From positions 20,995,502 through 21,059,501 of the forward strand of contig NC_092226.1 of the NCBI RefSeq assembly GCF_036320965.1: a stretch of DNA of 64,000 nucleotides. The letters run 5' to 3'. The translations under genes and the position numbers were made by a program. The DNA is from Panulirus ornatus. Its lineage: Eukaryota; Arthropoda; Malacostraca; Decapoda; Palinuridae. The notes beneath the pieces were generated by a model, which was not told the origin of the DNA, searched no databases, and saw only the letters and a list, made by a program, of their open reading frames with translations. This document shows, in pieces, positions 26,801 to 41,700 of this stretch (its first letter is position 1; each line of letters opens with the position of its first letter).

Positions 26801-29800
26801 AAGAATATTGAGGTGAAGTGAGTGGTGAGAGTAAGTGAGCTTGGAAAGGAGACGTGTGTGAGAAAGTACCAGAAGAGACTGAGTACAGAATGGAAAAAGG
26901 TGAGAGCAAATGACATAAGGGGAGTGAGGGAGGAATGGGATGTATTTATGGAAGCAGTGATAGCTTGCACAAAAGATGCCTGTGGCATGAGAAAGTTGGG
27001 TTGGGCCATGCCTCGTCTGTTTCCTTGCTCTGCCTCACTAACGCGGGAGACGGCAATTAAGTATAATAAATAAATAAATATAAATATTTTTTCCATACAT
27101 ATTCGCCACTTCCAGCATTAAGAACACACGACTGAGCCTTAGAGCGAAAATCCGCAGTTGGCCCCTTCTCTCTGTCCCTTCTTTTGGAAAAGTAATATCT
27201 GGAGGGGAGGATTTCCAGCCCCTCAGCTCCCTCCCCTTTTAGTCACCTTTCACAACATGCAGCAAATACTTGGGAAGTATTCTTTCTCCCCTATCCCCTG
27301 GGATGAAATCATATTATTTATCTTTTTTTATTTTGCTGTCGCTGTCTCCCGCGTTAGCGAGGTAGCGCAAGGAAACAGACGAAAGAATGGCCCAACCCAC
27401 CCACATACACATGTATATACATACACGTCCACACACGCAAATATACATACCTATACATCTCAATGTATACATATATATACACACACAGACATATACATAT
27501 ATACACGTACATCATTCATACTGTCTGCCTTTATTCATTCCCATCGCCATCTCGCCACACATGAAATAACAACCCCCTCCCCCCTCATGTGTGCGAAGTA
27601 GCGCTAGGAAAAGACAACAAAGGCCACATTCGTTCACACTCAGTCTCTAGCTGTCATGTAATAATGCACCAAAACCATAGCTCCCTTTCCACATCCAGGC
27701 CCCACAGAACTTTCCATGGTTTACCCCAGATGCTTCACATGCCCCGGTTCAATCCATTGACAGCACGTCGACCCCAGTATACCACAACGTTCCAATTCAC
27801 TCTATTCCTTGCACGCCTTTCACCCTCCTACATCTTCAGGCCCCGATCACTCAAAATCTTTTTCACTTGATCTTTCCACCTCCAATTTGGTCTCCCACTT
27901 CTCCTCGTTCCCTCCACCTCTGACATATATATCCTCTTGGTCAATCTTTCCTCACTCATTCTCTCCATGTGACCAAACCATTTCAAAACACCCTCTTCTG
28001 CTCTCTCAACCATACTCTTTTTATTTCCACACATCTCTCTTACCCTTACATTACTTACTCGATCAAACCACCTCACACCACATATTGTCCTCAAACATCT
28101 CATTTCAAAAACCACCTCACACCACATATTGTAATCAAACATCTCATTTCAAGCACATCCACCCTCCAGCGCACAACTCTATCCATAGCCCACGCCTCGC
28201 AACCATACAACATTGTTGGAACCACTATTCCTTCAAACATAAACATTTTTGCTTTCCGAGATAATGTTCTCAACTTCCAAACATTCTTCTAGGCTCCCAG
28301 AATTTTCGCTCCCTCTCCCATCCTATGATTCACTTCCACTTCCATGGTTCCATCCGCTGCCAGATCCACTCCCAGATATCTAAAACACTTCACTTCCAAC
28401 AGTTTTTCTCCATTCAAACTTACCTCCCAATTGACATGACCCTCAACCCTACTGTATCTAATAACCTTGCTCTTATTCACATTTACTCTTAACTTTCTTC
28501 TTTCACACACTTTACCAAACTCAGTCACCAGCTTCTGCAGTTTCTCACATGAATCAGCCACCAGCGCTGTATCATCACCGAACAACAACTGACTCACTTC
28601 CCAAGCTCTCTCATCCACAACAGACTGCACACTTGCCCCTCTTTCCAAAACTCTTGCATTCACCTCCATAACAACCCCATCCATAAACAAATTAAACAAC
28701 CATGGAGACATCACACACCCCTGCCGCAAACCTACATTCACTGAGAACCAATCACTTTCCTCTCTTCCTACACATACACATGCCTTACATCCTCGATAAA
28801 AACTTTTCACTGCTTCTAACAACTTGCCTCCCACACCATATATTCTTAGTACCTTCCACAGAGCATCTCTATCAACTCTATCATATGCCTTCTCCAGATC
28901 CATAAATGCTACATACAAATCCATTTGCTTTTCTAAGTATTTCTCACATACATTCTTCAAAGCAAACACCTGATCCACACATCCTCTACCACTTCTGAAA
29001 CCACACTGCTCTTCCCTAATCTGATGCTCTGTACATGCCTTCACCCTCTCAATCAATACCCTCCCATATATTTTCCCAGAAATACTCAACAAACTTATAC
29101 CTCTGTAATCTGAGCACTCACTCTTATCCCCTTTGCCTTTGTACAATGGCACTATGCAAGCATTCTGCCAATCCTCAGGCACCTCACCCTGAATCATCCA
29201 TACATTAAATAACCTTACCAACCAGTCAATAATAGAGTCACCCCCTTTTTTAATAGATTCCACTGCAATACCATCCAAACCTGCTGCCTTGCCGGCTTTC
29301 ATCTTCCGCAAAGCTTTTACTACTTCTTCTCTGTTTAGCAAGTCATTTTCCCTAACCCTCTCACTTTGCACACCACCTCGACCAAAACACCCTATATCTG
29401 CCACTCTATCATCAAACACATTCAACAAACCTTCAAAATACTCACTCCATCTTCTCACATCACAACTACTTGTTATCACCTCCCCATTTGCGCCCTTCAC
29501 TGAAGTTCCCATTTGCTCCCTTGTCTTACGCACTTTATTTACCTCCTTCCAGAACATCTTTTTATTCTCCCTAAAATTTAATGATACTCTCTCACCCCAA
29601 CTCTCATTTGCCCTCTTTTTCACCTCTTGCACCTTTCTCTTGACCTCCTGCCTCTTTCTTTCATACATCTCCCACTCATTTGCATTTTTTCCCTGCAAAA
29701 ATCGTCCAAATGCCTCTCTCTTCTCTTTCACTAATAATCTTACTTCTTCATCCCACCACTCGCTACCCTTTCTAATCAACCCACCTCCCACGCTTCTCAT

Positions 29801-32800
29801 ACCACAAGCATCTTTTGCGCAAGCCATCACTGCTTCCCTAAATACATCCCATTCCTCCCCCACTACCCTTACCTCCCTTGTTCTCACCTTTTTCCATTCT
29901 GTACTCAGTCTCTCCTGGTACTTCCTCACACAAGTCTCCTTCCCAAGCTCACTTACTCTCACCACTCTCTTCACCCCAACATTCTCTCTTCTTTTCTGAA
30001 AACCCCTACAAATCTTCACCTTCACCTCCACAAGACAATGATCAGACATCCCTCCAGTTGCACCTCTCAGCACATTAACATCCAAAAGTCTCTCTTTCGC
30101 ACGCCTATCAATTAACACGTAATCCAATAACGCTCTCTGGCCATCTCTCCTACTTACATACGTATGCTTATGTATATCTCACTTTTTGAACCAGGTATTC
30201 CCAATCACCAGTCCTTTCTCAGCACACAAATCCACAAGCTCTTCACCATTTCCATTTACAACACTGAACACCCCATGTATACCAATTATTCCCTCCACTG
30301 CCACATTACTCACCTTTGCATTCAAATCACCCATCACTATAACACGGTCTTGTGCATCAAAACCAACACACTCATTCAGCTGCTCCCCTAAACACTTGCC
30401 TCTCATAATCTTTCTTCTCATGCCCAGGTGCATATGCACCAATAATCACCCATCTCTCTCCATCAACTTTCAGTTTTACCCATATCAATCTAGAATTTAC
30501 TTTCTTACACTCAATCACATACTCCCACAACTCCTGTTTCAGGAGTAGTGCTACTCCTTCCCTTGCTCTTGTCCTCTCACTAACCCCTGACTTTACTCCC
30601 AACACATTCCCAAACCACTCCTCCCCTTTACCCTTGAGCTTCCTTTCACCCAGAGCCAAAACATCCAGGTTCCTTTCCTCAAACATACCTATCTCTCCTT
30701 TTTTCTCATCTTGGTTACATCCACACACATTTAGACACCCCAATCTGAGCCTTTGAGGAGGATGAGCACTCCCCACATGGCTCTTTCTTCTGTTTCCCCT
30801 TTTAGAAAGTTAAAATACAAGGAGGGGAGGGTTTCTGGCCCCCTGCTCCCGTCCCCTTTAGTCGCCTTCTACGACACATGAGGAATGCGTGGGAAGTATT
30901 CTTTCTCCCCATCCCCAGGGATATATAAATTTCTTAAATAATAACATTTATGATAAAATATTCTTTTCATTTTGAAAGGGAAGTGAGTGGTGGGATGAAG
31001 AAGTAAGATTATTAGTGAAAGAGAAGAGAGAGGCATGTGGACGATTTTTGCAGGGAAAAAAATGCAATTGAGTGGGAGATGTATAAAAGAAAGAGGCAGG
31101 AGGTCAAGAGAAAGGTGCAAGAGGTGAAAAAGAGGGCAAATGAGAGTTGGGGTGAGAGAGTATCATTAAATTTTAGGGAGAATAAAAAGATGTTCTGGAA
31201 GGAGGTAAATAAAGTGTGTAAGACAAGGGAGCAAATGGGAACTTCAGTGAAGGGCGCAAATGCGGAGGTGATAACAAGTAGTGGTGATGTGAGAAGGAGA
31301 TGGAGTGAGTATTTTGAAGGTTTGGTGAATGTGTTTCATGATAGAGTGGCAGATATAGGGTGTTTTGGTCGAGGTGGTGTGCAAAGTGAGAGGGTTAGGG
31401 AAAATGATTTGGTAAACAGAGAAGAGGTAGTAAAAGCTTTGCGGAAGATGAAAGCTGGCAAGGCAGCAGGTTTGGATGGTATTGCAGTGGAATCTATTAA
31501 AAAAGGGGCTGACTCTATTATTGACTGGTTGGTAAGGTTATTCAATGTATGTATGACTCATGGTGAGGTGCCTGAGGATTGGCGGAATGCGTGCATAGTG
31601 CCACTGTACAAAGGCAAAGGGGATAAGAGTGAGTGCTCAAATTACAGAGGTATAAGTTTGTTGAGTATTCCTGGTAAATTATATGGGAGGGTATTGATTG
31701 AGAGGGTGAAGGCATGTACAGAGCATCAGATTGGGGAAAAGCAGTGTGGTTTCAGAAGTGGTAGAGGATGTGTGGATCAGGAGTTTGCTTTGAAGAATGT
31801 ATGTGAGAAATACTTAGAAAAGCAAATGGATTTGTAATGTAGCTTTTATGGGTCTGGAGAAGGCATATGATAGAGTTGATAGAGATGCTCTGTGGGAGGT
31901 ATTAAGAATATATGGTGTGCGAGGCAAGTTTTAGAAGCAGTGAAGAGTTTTTATCAAGGATGTAAGGCATGTGTACGTGTAGGAAGAGAGGAAAGTGATT
32001 GGTTCTCAGTGAATGTAGGTTTGCGGCAGGGGTGTGTGATGTCTCCATGGTTGTTTAATTTGTTTATGGATGGGGTTATTAGGGAGGCGAATGCAAGAGT
32101 TTTGGAAAGAGGGGCAAGTATGAAGTCTGTTGTGGATGAGAGAGCTTGGGAAGTGAGTCAGTTGTTGTTTGGCGATGATACAGCGCTGGTGGCTGATTCA
32201 TGTGAGAAACTGCAGAAGCTGGTGACTGAGTTTGGTAAAGTGTGTGAAAGAAGAAAGTTAAGAGTAAATGTGAATAAGAGCAAGGTTATTAGGTACAGTA
32301 GGGTTGAGGGTCAAGTCAATTGGGAGGTGAGTTTGAATGGAGAAAAACTGGAGGAAGTAAAGTGTTTTAGATATCTGGGAGTGGATCTGGCAGAGGATGG
32401 AACCATGGAAGCGGAAGTGAATCATAGGGTGGGGGAGGGGGCGAAAATCCTGGGAGCCTAGAAGAATGTGTGGAAGTCGAGAACATTATCTCGGAAAGCA
32501 AAAATGAGTATGTTTGAAGGAATAGTAGTTCCAACAATGTTGTATGGTTGCGAGGCATGGGCTATGGATAGAGTTGTGTGCAGGAGGGTGGATGTGCTGG
32601 AAATGAGATGTTTGAGGACAATGTGTGGTGTGAGGTGGTTTGATCGAGTAAGTAATGTAAGGGTAAGAGAGATGTGTGGAAATAGAAAGAGCGTGGTTGA
32701 GAGAGCAGAAGAGGGCGTTTTGAAATGGTTTGGGCACATGGAGAGAATGAGTGAGGAAAGATTGACCAAGAGGATATATGTGTCAGAGGTGAAGGGAACG

Positions 32801-35800
32801 AGGAGAAGTGGGAGACCAAATTGGAGATGGAAAGATGGAGTGATAAAGATTTTGAGTGATCGAGGCCTGAACATGCAGGAGGGTGAAAGGCGGGCAAGGA
32901 ATAGAGTGAATTGGATCGATGTGGTATACCGGGGTTGAAGTGCTGTCAGCGGATTGAATCAGGGCATGTGAAGCGTCTGGGGTACACCATGGAATGTTGT
33001 GTGGGGCCTGGATGTGAAAAGGGAGCTGTGGCTTCGGGCATTATTGCATGACAGCTAGAGACTGAGTGTGAACGAATGTGGCCTTTGTTGTCTTTGCCTA
33101 GCGCTACCTCGCACACACGAGGGGGGAGGGGGATGGTATTCCATGTGTGGCGAGGTGGTGATGGGAATGAATAAAGGCAGACAGTGTGAACTGTGTGCAT
33201 GGATATATATGTATGTGTCTGTGTGTGTATATATATGTGTACATTGAGATGTATAGGTATGTATATTTGTGTGTGTGGACGTGTATGTACATACATGTGT
33301 ATGGGGGTGGGTTGGGCCATTTCTTTCGTCTGTTTCCTTGCGCTACCTCGCAAACGCAGGAGACAGCGACAAAGCAAAATAAATAAATAAATATAAATTT
33401 TGTCCTTCTTTACATATTTCAGAAATGAAATTAAAAAATTATTTCTTTCTTCAAACAATCTTTACGAAATAAATGGTTAAGGCAAAGGGTTAAGGACCTG
33501 GCTATTTCATCCATCACTTCTTTAATTAGTCCTTTCTCCTCCAACTTCAATTCCCGTATAATTCACTTTACCCAGATTCTTTCTAGCAGTTTATTTAGCA
33601 TATTTTCCATCAGTTTGTCTGTGGGTGCATTACAAAAGTGTCAGTGTTCCAAATGCTTTGTTCAACAAGTGGTTTTTGAAAACCACTAGGTATCAAGTTG
33701 TACAAAAAGAATTTATTCAAAATGGACCTGTATTCTTTTAATAAGAGGTGCAAATTCTAAACAAAAATGATTCAGCCCATCATACTGCCAACAATTTTGA
33801 AATCCCTAAAATTTCTAAATATACGCAATATATGACCAGATAAAACATATCAATGGTACAAATTATCCTTAAACCCTGTGTAATCACAATGAAATGGAAT
33901 ACTCTTACAAAGCTCTGTGATCAAGACATTGAAATAACAGGTTGCTTACCACATTGTTCTTTGGTGATGTTGGAAGTAGGTATCTGTGAAATTTGATCTC
34001 TTGATAAAGGAGGTGGTCCTGTACCATCTAGCTGATTCATCAGTTGAGTTATGATGGCATCTAACCCACCACGACCCCAGGCATAGTCCCCAGGATTTGA
34101 GGCCAGATTAGATGCCACTAAAACAGGAAATCCTGGTAAATCAATGCCCACCTGGGGCACTGTAAAATCTGCACCTCCAACACTGGCCTCTATCACACCT
34201 GAAGTCATTTGCATGATGAGGTCATGAATGAGAGGAGCCAAAGCAGAATGTCGATCCCCTCCACTTACTCTGAAAGGTGAAAGAAAGTATCAAAAGGCTT
34301 CCAATGATATCAAAAAATGAAGCAATCATCTATCTTTCACAAAACAAAATATCTAGATATGGTCAACTATTACATGCATAGCAGCCCCCTACTTAAAACT
34401 CTACTAATTCATAACTTTCATCAGTTATTTCAAGCAAAATACCTTGAGATATGAACCTCAAGCATGATAATAAAGCAACTTTAGGAGGATGAAAGAGAAA
34501 TTTCCTCACTCTGTTACTACCATCACAAACATAAGATTCCACTTCCAAGACTCCCAAACACTAAAATCAATTACAGATTTTGAAAATATTGGAAGAATTA
34601 TCCTTCAAAGCAGTTTTTCTCTAATGGATATGTTAGGAATGGAAAAAAGTCTACTATACCAAAACCAAATATAGCATAACACATGGTTTTTAGATAATTG
34701 GCTGGAAGGTTAAATGTATACAGTAATAAAAGATTTATCTCATAGTACAGCATGATTTGCCAAAGGGACTGGAATATACTTGTGAATGATGGCAAACACT
34801 AAAGGGAAGAAAGAAATTAAATCAACTGCAATAACTCACAAAGCAACTTGTAGATTTAACATTGGTCAGATATACAATTAATAAGATGAAGATGGGATGC
34901 AGGGAAAGGATGCCTAGTTAGGACAACAATCTAGGTGGCATTAAACTGAAGGAATCTATATATGAAAGAGACTTTGGGTTTAACAGCATATCCTGCTAAC
35001 TTGGGGCAAAACACTACATTAAAGGAATTATTGTTGAGGGAAATTTCCTCTTGGCTAACATCAGTATTGGAGCAAAGAATGTTAAAAAAAATATTTGGAA
35101 AATATATATTTATTCATTTTGCTTTGTCACTGTCTCCAGCGTTTGCGAGGTAGCGCAAGGAAACAGTCGAAAGAATGGCCCAACCCACCCACATACACAT
35201 GTATATACATACACGTCCACACACGCAAATATACATACCTATACATATCAACGTATACATATATATACACACACACAGACATATACATATATACAGATGT
35301 CCATAACACATACTGTCTGCCTTTATTCATTCCCATCGCCACCCCACCACACATGAAATAACAACCCCCTCCCCCCTCATGTGCGTGAGGTAGCACAAGG
35401 AAAAGACAAACAAAGGCCACATTCGTTCACACTCAGTCTCTAGCTGTCATGTAATAATGCACCAAAACCGCAGCTCCCTTTCCACATCCAGGACCCACAG
35501 AACTTTCCATGGTTTACCCTAGACGCTTCACATGCCCTGGTTCAATCCGTTGACAGCACGTCGACCCTGGTATACAACATCGTTCCAATTCACTCTATTC
35601 CTTGCAAGCCTTTCACCCTCCTGCATGTTCAGGCCGCGATCACTCAAAACCTTTTTCACTCCATCTTTCCACCTCCAATTTGGTCTCCCACTTCTCCTCG
35701 TTCCCTCCACCTCTAACACATATATCCTCTTGGTCAATCTTTCCTCACTCATTCTCTCCATGTGACCAAACCATTTCAAAACACCCTCTTCTGCTCTCTC

Positions 35801-38730
35801 AACCACACTCCTTTAATTACCACACATCTCTCTTACCCTATTATTACTTACTCGATCAAACCACCTCACACCACATACTGTCCTCAAACATCTCATTTCA
35901 AGCACATCCACCCTCCTCCGCACAACTCTATCTATAGCCCACCCCTCGCAACCCTATAACATTGCTGGAAACACTATTCCTTCAAACATACCCACTTTTG
36001 CTTTCCGAGATAATGTTCTCGACTTCCACACATTCTTCAACGCTGCCAGAACTTTCGCCCCCTCCCCCATCCTATGATTCACTTCCGCTTCCATGGTTCC
36101 ATCCCTGCCAAATCCACTCACAGATATCTAAAACACTTCAATTCCTCCACTTTTTCTCCACTCAAACTTACTTCCCAGTTGATTTGTTCCTCAACCCTAC
36201 TGTACCTAATAACCTTGCTCTTATTCACATTTACTCTCAGCTTTCTTCTTTCACACACTTTACCAAACTCAGTCACCAGCTTCTGCAGTTTCTCACACGA
36301 ATCAGCCACCAGCGCTGTATCATCAGCGAACAACAACTCACTCACTTCCTAAGCTCTCTCATCCACAACAGACTACATACTTGCCCCTCTTTCTAAAACT
36401 CTTGCATTCACCTCCATAACAACCCCATCCATAAACAAACTAAACAACCATGGAGACATCACACACCCCTGCCGCAAACCTACATTCACTGAGAACCAAT
36501 TACTTTCATCTCTTCCTACACATACACATGCCTTACATCCTCGATAAAAACTTTTCACTGCTTCTAACAACTTGTCTCCCACACCAAATATTCTTAATAC
36601 CTTCCACAGAGCATCTCTATCAACTCTATCATATGCCTTCTCCAGATCCATAAATGCTACATACAATTCCATTTGCTTTTCTAAGTATTTCTCACATATA
36701 TTCTTCAGAGCAAACACCTGATCCACACATCCTCTACCATTCTGAAACCACACTGCTCTTCCCCAATCTGATGCTCTGTACATGCCTTCACCCTCTCAAT
36801 CAATACCCTCCCATATAATTTCCCAGGAATACTCAACAAACTTATACCTCTGTAATTTGAGCACTCACTTTTATACCCTTTGCCTTTGTACAATGGCACT
36901 ATGCAAGCATTTCGCCCAATCCTCAGGCACCTCACCATGAGTCATACATACATTAAATAACCTTACCAACCAGTCAACAATACAGTCAACCCCTTTTTTA
37001 ATAAATTCCACTGCAATACTATCCAAACCCGCTGCCTTGCCGGCTTTCACCTTCCGCAAAGCTTTTACTACCTCTTCTCTGTTTACCAAATCATTTTCCC
37101 TAACCCTCTCACTTTGCACACCACCTCGACCAAAACACCCTATATCAGCCACTCTATCATCAAACACATTCAACAATCCTTCAAAATACTCACTCCATCT
37201 CCTTCTCACATCACCACTGCTTGTTATCACCTCCCCATTATCCTGTTTCACTGAAGTTCCCATTTGTTCCCTTGTCTTACACACTTTATTTACCTCCTTC
37301 CAGAACATCTTTTTATGCTCCCTAAAATTTAATGATACTCTCTCACCCCAACTCTCATTTGCCCTCTTTTTTACCTCATGCACCTTTCTCTTGACCTCCT
37401 GCCTCTTTCTTTTATACATCTCCCACTCATTTGCATTATTTCCCTGTAAAAATCATCCAAATGCCTCTCTCTTCTCTTTCACTAATACTCTTACTTCTTC
37501 ATCCCACCACTCACTACCCTTTCTAATCAACCCACCTCCCACACTTCTCATGCCACAAGCATCTTTTGCGCAAGCCATCACTGCTTCCCTAAATACATCC
37601 CATTCCTCCTCCACTCTCCTTACGTCCTTTGTTCTCACCTTTTTCCATTCTGTACTCAGTCTCTCCTGGTACTTCCTCACACAAGTCTCCTTCCCAAGCT
37701 CACTTACTTTCACCACTCTTTTCATCCCAACATTCTCTCTTCTTTTCTGAAAACCTCTACAAATCTTCACTTTCGCCTCCACAAGATAATCATCAGACAT
37801 CCCTCCAGTTGCACCTCTCAGCACATTAACATCCAAAAGTCTCTCTTTTGTGTTCCTATCAATTAACACGTAATCCAATAACGCTCTCTGGTCATCTCTC
37901 CTACTTACATACGTATACTTATGTATATCTCTCTTTTTCAACCCTCTCTTTTTCAACCAAGTATTCCCAATCACCAGTCCTTTTTCAGCACATAAATCTA
38001 CAAGCTCTTCATCATTTCCATTTACAACACTGAACACCCCATGTACACCAATTATTCCCTCAACTGCCACATTACTCACCTTTGCATTCAAATCACCCAT
38101 AACTATAGCCCGGTCTTGTGCATCAAAACTACTAACACGCTCATTCAGCTGCTCCCAAAACACTTGCCTCTCATGATCTTTCTTCTCATGCCCAGGTGCA
38201 TATGCACCAATAATCACCCCTCTCTCTCCATCCACTTTCAGTTTTACCCATATCAATCTAGAGTTTACTTTCTTACACTCTATCACATACTCCCACCACT
38301 CCTGTTTCAGGAGTAGTGCTACTCTTTCCCTTGCTCTTGTCCTCTCACTAACCCCTGACTAATCCCCTCACTAATCCAGGTTCCTTTCCTCAAACATGCT
38401 ACCTATCTCTCCTTTTTTCTCATCTTGGTTACATCCACACACATTTAGACACCCCAATCTGATCCTTCGAGGAGGATGAGCACTCCCCACGTGACTCCTT
38501 CTTCTGTTTTCCCTTTTAGAAAGTCAAAATACAAGGAGGGGAGGGTTTCCAGCACCCCGCTCCCGTCCCCTTTAGTCGCCTTCTACGACACGTGAGGAAT
38601 GCGTGGGAAGTGTTCTTTCTCCCCTATCCCCAGGGAAAATATATTACATATAAATCAAGAGTATACATTAGTTTGATAATAACAGTGAAGAGATACTGTT
38701 CATCTGAAAGACATTGCTGAACAGATGGTA

Positions 38731-38774
<44 letters not shown>

Positions 38775-41700
38775 CCTGTCAGGGAATGCATGCACATCAT
38801 CTTAAGTGATGATATACATACATGGGCTGAAGAAATGCTGGTATATCATCACACTGAATGTGGATCATAAATTTCATATTTCACGAGCCATATACTTTAT
38901 ATCGCATTCTAAAGAAATTTTTTTCCAAGATGCTTTTGGATAAATATAATTTCTATCTAAAACTTAAGCAATCATATGAATCAAAAACATAATTACAGTC
39001 AAATAACTTTGTGAACTATGCTGGAATAAGTTATAAGTATGGATGAAAACATGCTAAGAAAGTAAATATGCAAAGCAAACTCATGACTTAATGAGAAACA
39101 ATGTCAGTTTAGCAGAAGCCCAAATGAGGTCGTGTGTAATCATGCACCACTGAATGAGCAGCAACATATGTCAAAGATGTCTAAACTTTTAGAGAAATAC
39201 TGCCAACCTGTTCATTAATTCAAGAGCAAAAGTATCTATCCATATCAATGACACCTGCTCCCTTTGGGAACTCCCTCAAGGGGGTGGCTACGGCAAAAGA
39301 CTCCATAACTGGTGAAGTTCAGTGCCACTTCTTTGCCTTCAGTGTCTCACCCTTAGCAGGCCTCTGGCAGAAGGCAGCTCTAGCAAAGTGTTTTCTGAGA
39401 TTCTTACCTAATGTTCCTACCAACTTCTATTACGTAATGTGTCTAGCTCATGTTCTAGCCTACTACTTACATTTAATGCCCCCAGCTAATGTTCCTACCT
39501 ACTACTTCTATCTATTGTTCCCCTCACTTTGCCATAGGGCAAGGCTGATGCATAGCACTCGCCACAGAAAAATCTCAAGTTAACATGAGTAAGTTGTGTG
39601 AGTTAAAAGTTTGTTATGGAGAGATTGTGTGTATTTGTGGACAAAATGCCAGCAGTCCACATCAGGGTAAGGCAGAAAGAAAAGACAGCTAGCTGGTCAA
39701 ATGAGTGCAACTTGATAGCCACTGAAGTGCCAGCTTACTATGCAATCGTCACTGACCCTCCCAATACCTAGGTGGGTAGTACCAGTAATATACCTCCCAG
39801 TTCAGTGACTGCCTGCCAACTACTACCTACAGAAACTACAGTAGTGGTACCTCTGAATCTTTGTTACTAAATATTAAAAACAAAGACTTTTTTTATTGAA
39901 GATGCAATATCAGAATAAACACTAACAGTGAGAGAAGACACAAAGAAAGCAGTAGTGTCATATGGTTAGTTAATGCTTAACTTAATCCTTACATGAAAAT
40001 GACACAATAGACAATGGAGGTGATTCCCAGACTAAGAAATAAATCCAAAGGAGGTGTGCAGTTGACTCATATTTATTCAATTTGATACAAATCTTTTTTT
40101 AAAAGATTTTGATATTTTTCATCTAAACAACTACTTTTCTCAAATTTCACTTCTAGTTATGGATACAAACTCATGGACATAAGAGACCTCTGTGTATAGT
40201 GGCTTGCATCCAAGAATGTGATTCATTTACAGGCTACCCGAGGTTGAACACATGGGTTCAAATCCTGGATGTAGCAGTTGGTTAACAGTCAACCCAGCTG
40301 TTCATCTAACTTGGTCAATAAAATGGACACCTGGATACAAGTCAACTGGGAGGTAAGTTTGAATGGAGAAAAACAAGAGGAAGTGAAGTGTTTTAGATAT
40401 CTGGGAGTGGATTTGGCAGTGGATGGAACCATGGAAGCAGAAGTGAGTCACAGGGTGGGGGAGAGGGTGAAAGTCCTGGGAGCATTGAAAAATGTGTGGA
40501 AGGTGAAAACATTATCTCAGAAAGCAAAAATGGGTATACTTGAAGGAATAGTGGTTCCAACAATGTTATAGGGTTGCGAGGCATGGGCTATGGATAGAGT
40601 TGTGCGCTGGAGGGTGGATGTGCTGGAAATGAGATGTTTGAGGACAATATGTGGTGTGAGGTGGTTTGATCGAGTAAGTAATGAAAGGGTACGAGAGATG
40701 TGTGGTAATAAAAAGAGTGTGGTTGAGAGAGCAGAAGAGGGTGTTTTGAAATGGTTTGGTCACATGGAGAGAATGAGTGAGGAAAGATTGACAATGGAGT
40801 TAATATGCAAATTTATGGAACTACATACCCAGGGGGCAGTTCATCCCTTCTTCAAGAGCCAATAGCATAAGTATGAAATTTCTCATACATACTGTTTTTC
40901 AGTTATTGTGCTAACAAAGACTGAGACTGAGACAAAAGTGGCAAGACATATAAACAGAAGGTAAGAGGGACTTTTTATGAATCACAAGACTGAATGGTTT
41001 AACCAATTCAGATAAGGAGAGGTTTTCAAAGATGGAGTAAACACAACTAGGGGACGTAAGTGGAAACTTCTACAGGGAAGTGTGAAAAGGATTTTAATGA
41101 TTTTAGTGATAAGTAACTGACAGTAAGAGAAAATGTGTGTGCAATGAATATAACTGGAAACAAGGAATACTATTTGGAAGTACAGTAAACAAAAAAAGCA
41201 ATGAAATCTTAAAGTATATAAGAACTTACATAGTGGGAAAAATAGGATCTGTTATCAGTTCCCTTGGCAATATCAATACCATACTTTTGGAAAATCTGTA
41301 GTTGTGTAAATGGTCTGCTCAAAGGTTGCTGAACATCTGAATAAATAAACTTTTAAAAAGTGACCAACATGGCATGGGCAAGAAATGCACCCATCAAGGC
41401 CATCTCAAGAGAAGAGGCAAAAGTAAGAGAAAAAAGATAAATGTCATCAATCAGGGCTCTCCATCTTGTGTTTGCAGGCCTAACTCTAAAGCAGAAAGGT
41501 TATACGACGAGGGAAAGATAAAAAGATGGATAAGAATTCCATAACTTTGGTGTTTGAGGAAAGAATGCAGAATCAAAATAGTCAACCATGACATAATGCC
41601 TTTTTGGTTTTTTATCTACATTTTTTCTATGTTCAAAACATGAGTCTTTGTCTCCCTTTATCAAATCCATGATTATAAGATAATCTTTTTTTTCTAATTG

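Larger units (their letters stand above)
27318..30922 (-). mobile_element. RTE-like LINE, near full-length copy A
   Basis: It extends from a 5' head reading ATCCCTGGGGATGGGGAGAA at 30922 through about 150 bp of 5' UTR, endonuclease, RT, C-terminal domain and full younger-type 3' UTR to a tail at about 27320; about 3.6 kb. The ORF is broken by a frameshift near 30400, an offset near 30150, a TAG at 28289 and a tandem duplication of about 46 bp near 28075-28150. It is useful as a family reference because both ends are present. Confidence 0.9.
35108..38633 (-). mobile_element. RTE-like LINE, near full-length copy B with 11-bp target duplication
   Basis: GGAAAATATAT occurs at 35097-35107 and 38634-38644, giving exact ends for a 3.5-kb element. 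The 5' head reads CTGGGGATAGGGGAGAAAGA at 38633 and the tail is (A/T)-rich at 35108. The order is 5' UTR, endonuclease, linker, RT, C-terminal domain, 3' UTR. The ORF is broken into 38286-37453, 37419-36871, 36938-36705, 36783-36373, 36345-36118 and 35806-35528. Confidence 0.93.

Noticed and set aside
40195..40333. Possible tRNA gene because of a good B-box
   Set aside because: No cloverleaf or clear A-box; the flanking text is shared with the second copy near 60905, so it is a SINE.
41230..41336. Alternative exon of the RNF126-like gene
   Set aside because: It ends in phase 0 while the 34269 exon needs phase 2, and the join would hit a stop; kept only as a low-score observation of a possible separate transcript.
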